Of a stretch of 39,805 bases of DNA, positions 8,970-17,667 are shown in pieces. This stretch comes from Bacteroidetes bacterium QS_8_68_28. GTDB lineage: Bacteria > Bacteroidota > Rhodothermia > Rhodothermales > Salinibacteraceae. How positions within the stretch are numbered: the stretch's first letter is position 1; each line of letters begins with the position of its first letter. Location of the stretch: the NCBI GenBank assembly GCA_003022485.1, contig PXTS01000044.1:1-39805 (forward strand). Reading direction: 5' to 3'. Under the pieces are notes generated by a model that saw only the letters and a list, made by a program, of their open reading frames with translations, was not told the origin of the DNA and searched no databases. Made by a program: the position numbers and the translations under genes.

Positions 8970-9617
8970 TCACTCGCGGGCGGCGTCGATGCTGTTGCGC
9001 AAGCGGCGGGCGTTGTCGGTGAGCGTGGTGTAGTCGCCGGCGGCGATGGCGTCTTCGTCCAAGAGCGCGCTGCCGACGCCGACCAGCGACGCGCCGGCGC
9101 CGATCCAGTCCCCCGCATCGCATAGGCCCACGCCCCCGGTGGGCACGAGCTTCAGGTGCGGCAGCGGGGCGCGCACAGCCTTAATGAACTTTTTTCCATG
9201 AACGCTCGCCGGGAAGACCTTGACGAAGTCCGCCCCGGCCTCGTGGGCGCGCTGGATCTCGGTCGGTGTGAAGCCGGCGGGCATGGCGACGGCCTCGGCG
9301 TCGAGCGTGGCGGCGACGACGTCTTCCTTGAAGACGGGGCTGACGACGAAGCGCGCGCCCGCTTCGACGGCCTCGCGCGCCTGCCGCGGCGTGGTGACGG
9401 AGCCGACGCCCAGCAAGAGGTCCGCGCCCAGCTTGCGGCGCGCGGCCCGGATCATCTCGATGGCCCCGGGGACGGTCATCGTGATCTCGATGGCCTCGAC
9501 GCCGCCCTTGGCGAGGGCCTCGGCCACGTGCACGAGGCGCTCGGTATCGGTCATGCGAATCACGGCAGCCGCGCCGATGGACTCGAGGCGTTCTGCCGTC
9601 TGCGGGCGGTCGGGCAT
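8970..9617 (-). CDS. eda: 2-keto-3-deoxy-6-phosphogluconate aldolase
   Basis: AAAVIRMTDTERLVHVAEALAKGGVEAIEITMTVPGAIEMI, GVGSVTTPRQAREAVEAGARFVVSP, FVKVFPASVHGKKFIKAVRAPLPHLKLVPTGGV. Confidence 0.93.
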   Translation of the reverse strand: MPDRPQTAERLESIGAAAVIRMTDTERLVHVAEALAKGGVEAIEITMTVPGAIEMIRAARRKLGADLLLGVGSVTTPRQAREAVEAGARFVVSPVFKEDVVAATLDAEAVAMPAGFTPTEIQRAHEAGADFVKVFPASVHGKKFIKAVRAPLPHLKLVPTGGVGLCDAGDWIGAGASLVGVGSALLDEDAIAAGDYTTLTDNARRLRNSIDAARE

Positions 9618-9709
9618 GTTTAGTGTTGGGGGGGCTTTAGCGTTGGGGGGACGGGGCTGTGGTGTTGTCGTTTCTTGCTTTCGAGCGTGGCTGCTCTCTC
9701 GTGGCTGCT

Positions 9710-10756
9710 CTACGCACGCTCTCCCTCGCGCTCCCACAGGCCCAGCAGGTAGTTCGCCCCGAGGGCGCGGTCGTAGAGGCCGTAGCCGGGACGCACGTTC
9801 GGGCGGTCCTCCTCGCCCCAGATCATGCGCCCGTGATCGGGGCGGAGCGGCCCGTCGAAGCCGCTCTCGCGCAGCGCGCGGACGACGGCGGCGAGGTCCA
9901 CGTCACCGCTCGGGTGCGGGGTTTCGTGAAAGCGTTTCTCGCCGGTCGCGCGCACGTTGCGCAGGTGGGCGAAGTGAACGCGCCCGCCCAGCCTCCGCGC
10001 CGCCCGGGGCAGCGCCTCGGCCTCGTCGGGGTCAGCCCCCAGCGAACCGGTGCAGAGGCACACCCCGTTGGCGGGCGTGCCGGCCAGCTCGGTCACGCGC
10101 TCCAGCGCGGCGGCGCTGGTGACGATGCGCGGCAGGTCGAAGACCGGCCACGGGGGGTCGTCGGGATGAATCGCGAGCTTGACGCCCGCTTCTTCGGCAA
10201 CGGGACCGACGCGCTCAAGAAAGTACGCGAGGTTTTGCCAGAGGTCCTCTTCGCCCACGCCCTCGCAAGCGTCGAGGAGTTCTTCCAACTCCACGCGCGA
10301 GTAGCTGGCCCAGGCGGGCAGCTCGCCGGTGCCGCCGGAAAAGTCGAACTCCGAGAGGTCGGCGTGGTCGTAAGCCAGCGCCTCGGAGCCGTCGGGCAGG
10401 CGGTGGGCCAGGTCCGTGCGCGTCCAGTCGAATACGGGCATGAAGTTGTAGCAGACGACCTCGATGCCCAGCGCCCCGGCGCGCTCGACGGAACGGGCGT
10501 AGTTGTCGATGTAGCGCTCGCGCCCGGGCCGGCCCAGCTTGATGTCTTCGTGGACGGGAATGCTCTCGATGGCCGAGAAGCGCAGGCCGGCGTCTTCGAT
10601 GCGCTCTTTGAGCCGGGCGAGATCTTCCTTCGGCCACGCCTGGCCGGGCGGCACGTCGTAGAGGGCGCTCACGACGTGTTCGACGCCGGGCACCTGGCGA
10701 ATCTGGTCAAGGCGCACGCCGTCGTCGGGGCCGTACCAGCGGACGGAAAGCTGCAT
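9710..10756 (-). CDS. uxuA: Mannonate dehydratase
   Basis: MQLSVRWYGPDDGVRLDQIRQVPGVEHVVSALYDVPPGQAWP; VKLAIHPDDPPWP; GVCLCTGSLGA; VHFAHLRNV; DHGRMIWGEE. Confidence 0.93.
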   Translation of the reverse strand: MQLSVRWYGPDDGVRLDQIRQVPGVEHVVSALYDVPPGQAWPKEDLARLKERIEDAGLRFSAIESIPVHEDIKLGRPGRERYIDNYARSVERAGALGIEVVCYNFMPVFDWTRTDLAHRLPDGSEALAYDHADLSEFDFSGGTGELPAWASYSRVELEELLDACEGVGEEDLWQNLAYFLERVGPVAEEAGVKLAIHPDDPPWPVFDLPRIVTSAAALERVTELAGTPANGVCLCTGSLGADPDEAEALPRAARRLGGRVHFAHLRNVRATGEKRFHETPHPSGDVDLAAVVRALRESGFDGPLRPDHGRMIWGEEDRPNVRPGYGLYDRALGANYLLGLWEREGERA

Positions 10757-10907
10757 GGGACGGGGTTTGGGAACGATGCACCGCAAGGGCATGACCTCCG
10801 GCCTCATCAGGCCCCTACATTTTTGTGAAATCGCGAGCTTGCCGGAGGCGCGGTTCTCTTCGGGGTCGCCGCTCGGCCTGTTTGCCCTCTTCCCCATTGC
10901 TCGGACC

Positions 10908-11696
10908 CTAAATCGTCATCGCCGAGTAGCCGCCGTCCACCGGCAGGTTGGTGCCGGTGACGAAGGAGCCGGCCCGCCCGGAGGCCAGGAGCAACGCCGC
11001 GCCGACCAGCTCTTCGGGGTCGCCGAAACGGCCCGCGGGCGTGTGGCCCATAATGTCGCTGATGCGCTCCTCGCTGAGGATCTCGCGGTTTTGCTCGGCC
11101 GGGAAGAAGCCCGGCGCCAAGGCGTTGACGCGGATCCCTTCCGGCGCCCACTCGCGTGCGAGGTTTTTGGTCAGGTTGATGAGGCCAGCCTTCGAGGCGG
11201 CGTAGGTGAACACCCGCGAGAGCGGCGTGATGCCGGCCATCGAGCTGACGTTGATGATCGCCCCGCCTTCGCCCTGATCGAGCAGATACTCGCCGAAGAC
11301 CTGACACGACAGGAAGACCCCCTTCAGGTTGACGTTCATGATGTGGTCCCACTCCTCCTCGTCAATTTTCAGAAACGGCGTGGCGGAGTTGACGCCCGCG
11401 CCGTTGACCAGCACGTCGAGGCGCCCGAAGCGCGCGTCCACCTCGTCGCGCAGGGCCTCCAGGTCGCCGCGCTCGGTCGTATCACAGGATACGAAAACCG
11501 CCTCGCCGGCCTCGTCGTGGCCCGAGAACTCCTCGGCGCGGTCCTCGCCGGTCTCACGGTCGCGCCCTACGATTACTGTGTCGGCCCCGGCGCGGCAGAG
11601 GCCTTCGGCAATCTGGCCGCCCAGCTCGCCGGTGGCGCCGATGACGACAGCGGTCTGGCCGTCGAGGGAAAAGTGATCGTCGAGGTAGGTGCTCAC
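10908..11696 (-). CDS. uxuB: SDR-family oxidoreductase, probable fructuronate reductase (D-mannonate oxidoreductase)
   Basis: Probable GTG start at 11696 (VSTYLDDHFSLDGQTAVVIGATGELGGQIAEGL); NVSSMAGITPLSRVFTYAASKAG and DGGYSAMTI; context next to uxuA. Specific function from context only. Confidence 0.75.
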   Translation of the reverse strand: MSTYLDDHFSLDGQTAVVIGATGELGGQIAEGLCRAGADTVIVGRDRETGEDRAEEFSGHDEAGEAVFVSCDTTERGDLEALRDEVDARFGRLDVLVNGAGVNSATPFLKIDEEEWDHIMNVNLKGVFLSCQVFGEYLLDQGEGGAIINVSSMAGITPLSRVFTYAASKAGLINLTKNLAREWAPEGIRVNALAPGFFPAEQNREILSEERISDIMGHTPAGRFGDPEELVGAALLLASGRAGSFVTGTNLPVDGGYSAMTI

Positions 11697-11771
11697 TTTT
11701 GAGGGAAAAGGAAGGGGAAAAGAGATTTCAATGCCGAACCGACCACCAAAATAGATTCCGGTGTTAGGTAA

Positions 11772-11789
11772 AGAGACAAAGACGTCTCT
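11772..11789. promoter_or_regulatory. Inverted repeat AGAGAC-N6-GTCTCT upstream of the SDR gene
   Basis: Read directly: AGAGACAAAGACGTCTCT, intergenic between the SDR gene and uxaE. Confidence 0.4.
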
Positions 11790-11822
11790 GGGTTCGCAAG
11801 CGACCGCCCCTTCTTCGAACAT

Positions 11823-11857
11823 CAAGATTTGTCTTGCTAACCCCAAGATTTGTCTTG
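11823..11857. promoter_or_regulatory. Tandem palindromic operator candidate, two exact CAAGATTTGTCTTG sites 21 bp apart
   Basis: CAAGATTTGTCTTG at 11823-11836 and 11844-11857; each has CAAGA/TCTTG dyad symmetry; 21 bp start-to-start is about two helical turns. Confidence 0.65.
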
Positions 11858-12008
11858 GTGAACCGACCGACAGGGTGAACGTTGCCTGATTAACTTCTCG
11901 AACGTCATCTTTGTGCTCTGTGAGAGGCAGACCGGTGTCGAGACTATTCAAACGCCGACTCACCATTTTGAACCCTTGACTCGCATTTTTAGCGAAGCGA
12001 CGCCTCCA

Positions 12009-13670
12009 CTACGCAGACGCCTCCGCCTGCTCGGGGGCGCGGTCGTTGGCGAAGACGCTGCCGACGCCGCCCAAGTGGCGGTCGAAGTGAGCTCCGAGCA
12101 CCTCGTAGTGCTCCGCCTCGTGCTCGTCGAGCAATGCGAAGAAGCGGTCCTTGAAGCGTGGCTCACCGCTCTCGCCGGTGGCCGTGAGGACTGAGCCGTA
12201 GGTGAGGTGCAGGAGCTGGCGGCCGTCATTTTTTTCGAGATACGTCTCTTCCAACTCTTCGTCGGCCACGTCTGCCGGGGCGGGGATGACGTCGAGGTCG
12301 GTGGTGACGTGGTAGGTCTTTTTGTCCGTCTCGAAACGCGTAAAGGCGTATCGCACGACCTCGCGGAAGACGGCCGGCGCGTGGCGGGCGGGAATGCGCA
12401 GGGCTTCGAGATAGCTTGTGCCGGCGGTCTTGAGGTGCAGCCGCCGGCCCGCGTGACGCCCCATGATCGGGTAGACGCTGAACTTGTCGCTGCCGGAGTG
12501 GATCGAGAGCTTGTAGCCGCCGAGTGCCTCGGCGATGGCGGCGTGCCGGGCGAAGCTCTCTTCGAAAGCGTCGAGGTCGCCGATGAAGTCGATTCCCTTC
12601 TGGAACTCGCCGGTGAAGCGCGGGGCGAGGCTCGTCACCGCTACGCCCAGACGCCGAAGCTCGGCAGCCACGAAGAAGTGCTCGCGCGGGCGCGTCGGGT
12701 GGTCGGTTTCGTCGACGGACATCTCCAGGTCGTAGGTTTCGCCGGGCCGCTCGGTCTCGTACTGCGCGGCGAGGTAGTCGGCCATCCGGCGCGTGTGCGC
12801 GATGGCCGCGCCATACTTGACGGCCGCGCGCATCAACTCCTCTTCGCTGAAGTCCACGCCCAGCGCCTCGGCCTCCTCGTGCGGCTCTTCTACGTAGCGG
12901 CGGAGCGCCTCCTCGGGAGTGCTGCCGAGGTTCTCCCAGGGCAGCGCCTGGAAGCGTTCTTCGAGCGGGTCGCCGCTCAAACCGTCGGCCTCGTTGTCGA
13001 CGTGGTCGGAGGGGTCGATGGTGTACATCGTGTAGCCCTCGGCGAGGCAGCGGTCGATGTGCTCTTCGGTCTTGAGGTGATCGGCGTCTGCGCCGTAGCC
13101 GCCCGTGAAGCCCGCCTCGAAGACGCCCCAGGTGGCATCCGCGAGCACTTCGGCAGGGGAGCGCCCGGTGCGCTCCATCTCGCGGATGGACTGCTGGGCG
13201 AGGACGGGGCGTGCCTCCGCCCTGCGGCAGGCGCGCAGGTGGCCGGGCGTGGCCATCCCCAGCCGGTCGCCGCACCCGACGGCGGAGGCGTTCCCCAGCG
13301 GCACCGGTGCCGTCCACGGAAACGCCGCGTGCAACGCCTTCGCGTTGCCGGGCGTGAGCGCGCAGACGGCCACGCGCTTCCCGCCGCCGGTTTCCAGCGA
13401 CGCTTCTTCCTCGAACGCGTTGCTCGGGTCGCCGCTTCCGGCCTCCTCGCCGGCCACGACGAGCCGCTTTTCTCTGTTTTTCTCGCCCCCCAGCCGTGCC
13501 AGCGCATACGTCGCCGCGCCCTGGTCCTGCACCGACGCGGCGTAGATCTTCACCGGCCCGTCCGCATGCTCACGCAACGCGTGCAACGTTTCTTCGGAGA
13601 GCGCGGCCTCTCCCTGCCCGCCCGCCGCCGAAGCGGATTCAGCGCGTCCGTCAACTTGACGTTCGTCCAT
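12009..13670 (-). CDS. uxaE: Tagaturonate epimerase (tagaturonate/fructuronate epimerase, UxaE family)
   Basis: 553 aa; LGMATPGHLRACRR, VLAQQSIREMERTGRSPAEVLADATWGVFEAGFTGGYGADADHLKTEEHIDRCLAEGYTMYTIDPSDHVDN, KLSIHSGSDKFSVYPIMG. Family from recall of UxaE-type proteins plus context. Confidence 0.82.
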   Translation of the reverse strand: MDERQVDGRAESASAAGGQGEAALSEETLHALREHADGPVKIYAASVQDQGAATYALARLGGEKNREKRLVVAGEEAGSGDPSNAFEEEASLETGGGKRVAVCALTPGNAKALHAAFPWTAPVPLGNASAVGCGDRLGMATPGHLRACRRAEARPVLAQQSIREMERTGRSPAEVLADATWGVFEAGFTGGYGADADHLKTEEHIDRCLAEGYTMYTIDPSDHVDNEADGLSGDPLEERFQALPWENLGSTPEEALRRYVEEPHEEAEALGVDFSEEELMRAAVKYGAAIAHTRRMADYLAAQYETERPGETYDLEMSVDETDHPTRPREHFFVAAELRRLGVAVTSLAPRFTGEFQKGIDFIGDLDAFEESFARHAAIAEALGGYKLSIHSGSDKFSVYPIMGRHAGRRLHLKTAGTSYLEALRIPARHAPAVFREVVRYAFTRFETDKKTYHVTTDLDVIPAPADVADEELEETYLEKNDGRQLLHLTYGSVLTATGESGEPRFKDRFFALLDEHEAEHYEVLGAHFDRHLGGVGSVFANDRAPEQAEASA

Positions 13671-13706
13671 CGTTCAGTCCGTTTTTCTGGTGCAGAAGGC
13701 TCGTTT

Positions 13707-13718
13707 AAAGGATCCTTT
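13707..13718. promoter_or_regulatory. 12 bp perfect palindrome AAAGGATCCTTT upstream of uxaE
   Basis: Read directly at 13707-13718 between dctM and uxaE. Confidence 0.25.
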
Positions 13719-13756
13719 GCCCCCGTCCCCCATCTACAACCGACGATCCACAAAAG

Positions 13757-14984
13757 TCAGTATCCGAAGAGGCGCGGGAGCCAGAGGCTCACTTCCGGCA
13801 CGAAGGTGACGACCAGGAGCGCGACCACCATAGCCAGAAAGAGCGGCAGCAACGGCCGCACGAGCCGCGAGATGGTCGTGTTGCCCACCGCCGCTCCCAC
13901 GAAGAGGACGCTCCCCACCGGCGGCGTGCACAGCCCCACGCACAGGTTGAGCACCATGACGATGCCGAAGTGCACCGGCTCGATGCCCAGCTCGGTCACG
14001 ATGGGTAAAAAGATGGGCGTGAAGATCAGCACCGCCGGCGTCATGTCCATGAAGGTGCCCATCACCAGCAGGATGGCGTTGATGATAAGCAGGATGCCGA
14101 CCGTGCTGTCGGTGAGGGTCAGAAGCGCGCGCGAGAGGTTCTGCGGAATCATTTCGTAGGAGAGCACCCACGACATCGCAATCGAGGTGCCGATCAAGAG
14201 CATCACCACGGCGGTCGTCTCGACGGCCCCCAGAAGAATCTCCGGCAGCTCTTGGACGGTCACTTCCCGGTAAATGAACGCCAAGACGAGCGCGTAGAGC
14301 ACGGCGATGGCCGCCGCCTCCGTTGCGGTGAAAATGCCCGCGACGATCCCACCGATCACGACGACAAGCATGAAGAGACTCGGCATAGCGTCCCGGAAGC
14401 GGCGCAGCGTTTCGCCGAGGGGCACGCGGTCGGAGGTAGGGTAGTCCGAGCGCCAAGCCCAGACGCCGGCCACGGCCATGAGGCTGAGCCCCACCAGGAT
14501 GCCCGGCACGTAGCCGGCCAGAAAGAGCGCCGCAATCGAGACGCCGCCCGAGGCGGGCAGCCCCGAAATTCTTATCATAACCTTCCTTCTCCATTTGCGG
14601 CGCCATGAAACCGCCCACGCCCGAGGCTGCCGCCACCGCCGAACCTGAGACCGCGCCGAAGAGCATCGAGGCCACCACGTTGACGTAGGCCAAGCCGCCG
14701 GGGAACGTCCCCAGCACTGCTTTTGCAAAGTCCACGAGCCGCCGCGCCATGCCGCCCCGGTTCATCAGTTGCCCGGCCAGGATGAAAAACGGAATCGCCA
14801 GAAGCGCAAACGAGTCGAGTCCCGTGGCCACGCGTTGGGCGACGGTCGTCATCGTCGCCGTCGGGCCGACCGAGAGGAGCAGCGTCAGCGCCGTGGAGAG
14901 GGCGATGCAGATGGCCACCGGCACGCCCACGAGGAGCAGCAACGCGAAGCTGACGGCGAGAATGAATACGGCGGTCGGGTCCAT
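13757..14984 (-). pseudogene. dctM: TRAP transporter large permease (DctM-like), frameshifted with an internal deletion near 14565-14580
   Basis: Frame A MDPTAVFILAVSFALLLLVGVPVAI...GGFMAPQMEKEGYDKNFGAA then loses similarity; DctM similarity resumes in frame B at ASGGVSIAALFLAGYVPGILVGLSL... to the C-terminus VTFVPEVSLWLPRLFGY. The expected TAASSxIGPIIPPS segment is absent. Confidence 0.8.
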
Positions 14985-15243
14985 CGGTCAGTTCGGGGGT
15001 GGTGTTGCCGGACGCGTTGCTTTTGGTGCGGGGCGTGAGGCGCGTGATGCGTGGAACGTGCTCGGTCGACAACGCCTGCCCGAAGATTTCGTCTTGGCAG
15101 GTTCACCACCAACGCCAATCAGAGCGTCCAGATGCTCAAATCTTGTTCCAGCCACCGCAGCCGAGCAACCTCACGCACCTGCACGTCAGGAACGCACGTC
15201 AGGAGTGAAACGACAAAGTAGGCTTGGAGGCCCCTCGCGTCAA

Positions 15244-15879
15244 TCAATCAATCGGAAGCGCTTTTTGGTCGTATCCGTCGGGTGGCGTGTCGTCGGCACC
15301 GGTCTCCAACGTGTCGGATTCGCCCATATCTGATTCGCCCATATCCACGGCCTGGTGCTGCTCCGTCTCGTCGGCGGAGGGGCCGGGAGCACGCTCCTCG
15401 GTAGCAACGTGCACGACCGCGTAGAAGAGCATCAGCAGCCCGCTGATGGGCACAACGGCGTAGACCACGCCCAGCGGCACATCCAGCGCCGGCGAGGTCT
15501 GCCCGAGCATAAGCTGGACGTAGACCAGCCGCCCCCCACCCCAGACCATCACCGCCAGCGCGAAAAGCCCTATGCACACCTGAATGAACGTCTCCAAGAG
15601 TGCGGCCCACCACCCTTCGAGCTGTTCTGGCAGTAGTTCCAGCGCTAAGTGCGTCTTCTGGCCCACGGCGTAGCCGGCCCCCAGTACGCCAATCCAAATC
15701 AGCATGAAGCGGGCCAGCTCGGTCGTGAAGCTGCTCGGGGACCCCATCACGAAGCGCGTGAACACGCCCCAGAGCACGTTCACCACGCTCAGGCCCATCA
15801 GCGCGACCAGCACAGGGCCGACGACGCGGTCGGTTCGGGATTTTAGACGTTGGATTTTAGACGTTGGATTTTTGCTCAT
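15244..15879 (-). CDS. dctQ: TRAP transporter small permease (DctQ-like)
   Basis: VVNVLWGVFTRFVMGSPSSFTTELARFMLIWIGVLGAGYAVGQKTHLALELLPEQL...; four hydrophobic segments; adjacent to dctP. Confidence 0.85.
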   Translation of the reverse strand: MSKNPTSKIQRLKSRTDRVVGPVLVALMGLSVVNVLWGVFTRFVMGSPSSFTTELARFMLIWIGVLGAGYAVGQKTHLALELLPEQLEGWWAALLETFIQVCIGLFALAVMVWGGGRLVYVQLMLGQTSPALDVPLGVVYAVVPISGLLMLFYAVVHVATEERAPGPSADETEQHQAVDMGESDMGESDTLETGADDTPPDGYDQKALPID

Positions 15880-17021
15880 GGCCTCTTTCCCCCGTTGCTT
15901 TCCGCTTGCCTTTCGCTCCTCATGTCGGCTACGCCAGCCGTGTCCGTAGCCGCCGAATCGTCCGTAGCCGCCGAATCGGTTCCGACGCTTCGGATTTCCT
16001 GAAGCAATTCGTAGACGACCGGGGCCTCCTCGCGGTAAGTCTCGTAAAGCGGCTCGACAGCTTCAGCGAACTTCTCCGTGTCGGGCCGAATGATCTCCAC
16101 GCCCGCCTTCTTGACCTCGCGCATGGCCTTTTTCGTCGCCTTATCCCAGAGGGTTTTCTGCACCTCGGCCGACATGCGCGCGGCCTTCATCAGCCAGCCG
16201 CGCTCCTTTTCCGAAAGGCGGTCCCAGAGGTGCGTCGAGGCGACCAGCACGTCCGGCACGGCCGTGTGGCGGTCCAGCGAGTAGTACTGGCACAGCTCGT
16301 AGTGGCGCGTGGTGTGAAACGACGGCGGGTTGTTCTCCGCTCCGGCCACGACCCCCTGCTGCAGTGCCGTGTAGAGCTCGCCGAAGGCGATGGGCGTGGG
16401 CGAGCCGCCGAGCTGGCGCACCATGCGAATGGCCACTGGGCTGGACTGGGTGCGAATCTTGAGGCCCTCCAGGTCCGACGGTTCGCGAATCGGGGTGTTC
16501 TTCGTGTAAAAAGAACGGCTTCCCGCATCGTAATAGACGATGCCGCGCAGCCACACGTCGCGGCTGGAGAGCAGAATGCGCTTCCCGATCTCCCCCTCCA
16601 AAACGTTAAAGCGGTGCTCCTCCCCTCGGAAGATGTAGGGCAACCCAAGAACCTTGTACGACAGCGAAAAGCTCTCCATTACTGCCGAGGAAACTTTCGT
16701 CATGTCGAGACTGCCGATCTGGAGCAGTTCGAGGGCCTGTCGCTCGGTGCCGAGTTGCTCGCTGGGGTAAATCTTCAGCGCCATTTGCCCACCGGAGAGC
16801 GAGTCGAGCTTCCGCCCCATCACTTCCATCGCCTGGTGCACCGGGTGCGTGGGGTCGAGCCCGTGTGCGAGACGGATCACGGTCTCGGCCTCCGCCGAAG
16901 CAGCGGATGCGGAGGGAACCGAAGAAGACCCCGGAGCCCCTCTGCAACTCGCCAAAAACACCCCGCCCACGATCAGGGCGATCCGGCTCGTGACCACCCC
17001 AATGAAGCGCAAGGTACGCAT
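15876..17021 (-). CDS. dctP: TRAP transporter substrate-binding lipoprotein (DctP-like)
   Basis: MRTLRFIGVVTSRIALIVGGVFLASC lipobox-like; VIRLAHGLDPTHPVHQAMEVMGRKLDSLSGGQMALKIYPSEQLGTERQALELLQIGSLDMTKVSS; EPSDLEGLKIRTQSSPVAIRMVRQLGGSPTPIAFGELYTALQQGVVAGAENNPPSF. Confidence 0.9.
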   Translation of the reverse strand: MRTLRFIGVVTSRIALIVGGVFLASCRGAPGSSSVPSASAASAEAETVIRLAHGLDPTHPVHQAMEVMGRKLDSLSGGQMALKIYPSEQLGTERQALELLQIGSLDMTKVSSAVMESFSLSYKVLGLPYIFRGEEHRFNVLEGEIGKRILLSSRDVWLRGIVYYDAGSRSFYTKNTPIREPSDLEGLKIRTQSSPVAIRMVRQLGGSPTPIAFGELYTALQQGVVAGAENNPPSFHTTRHYELCQYYSLDRHTAVPDVLVASTHLWDRLSEKERGWLMKAARMSAEVQKTLWDKATKKAMREVKKAGVEIIRPDTEKFAEAVEPLYETYREEAPVVYELLQEIRSVGTDSAATDDSAATDTAGVADMRSERQAESNGGKRP

Positions 17022-17667
17022 TCCACTACCGGACACTTTAGGATCGGCTGTTTTTAGGATCGGCTGTTTCGGACGCGGAAAAAGCCCGTAGCATGTCGTA
17101 GACTGGAGTTGTCCCCAGTCCTCATCAGCAGTGCCACAGGCTTTCCCGTGCGCTCTCGACTACGAAGATATCGCGCCGTGCGCCAACAGCTTTGCCATCG
17201 CTTCCCCCGACGCTTCCCATCCGGAGCGCCTCATGTGGACATTTACCCCTGCGGGCACGGTGGCGGGTGTCGTCGCGTCTGGCTCTGTGAGCCTCCCGAA
17301 GCGGGCGGTGAAAGCTCCGAACCAAAGCGCAACGTCACACGCGGGGCGATCCCGAGCGTTTCCTCTGCAGCGAGAACACCACATTCAAGACGTTGGTTGG
17401 TTATGGGGGCTAAAAGCGTATTCGAGCGTCAAGCGTGCAGAGCCGCTGGCGGATGGATGCGACTCCCGCTCACATTTTCCCCGTGCACGTGACGGACGAT
17501 GGAGCGCGGAGGTCTCGTGACCGGCGTTCCCTTTTCCCCGCCGGGAATCGGTGCCGCCGAGGCCGGGTCTTTCTCGCTGGAGGTGAGGTGCGGCTGCCGT
17601 AGTCGTCGCGCATCACGTTCCGTTTCTGACCGCTTCTTGCCCCAAAGCCAAAAAGCCACGCTCGACC

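Noticed and set aside
11697-11966. 90 aa N-terminal extension of the SDR gene
   Set aside because: Contains the tandem palindromes and no SDR-like sequence; the Rossmann start (TAVVIGATGELGG) fits a GTG start at 11696.
12207-14159. 650 aa plus-strand ORF
   Set aside because: Antisense to uxaE and dctM; no domain-like pattern.
15940-15980. CRISPR-like repeats
   Set aside because: All repeats found are contiguous tandem copies without spacers and no cas genes are present.
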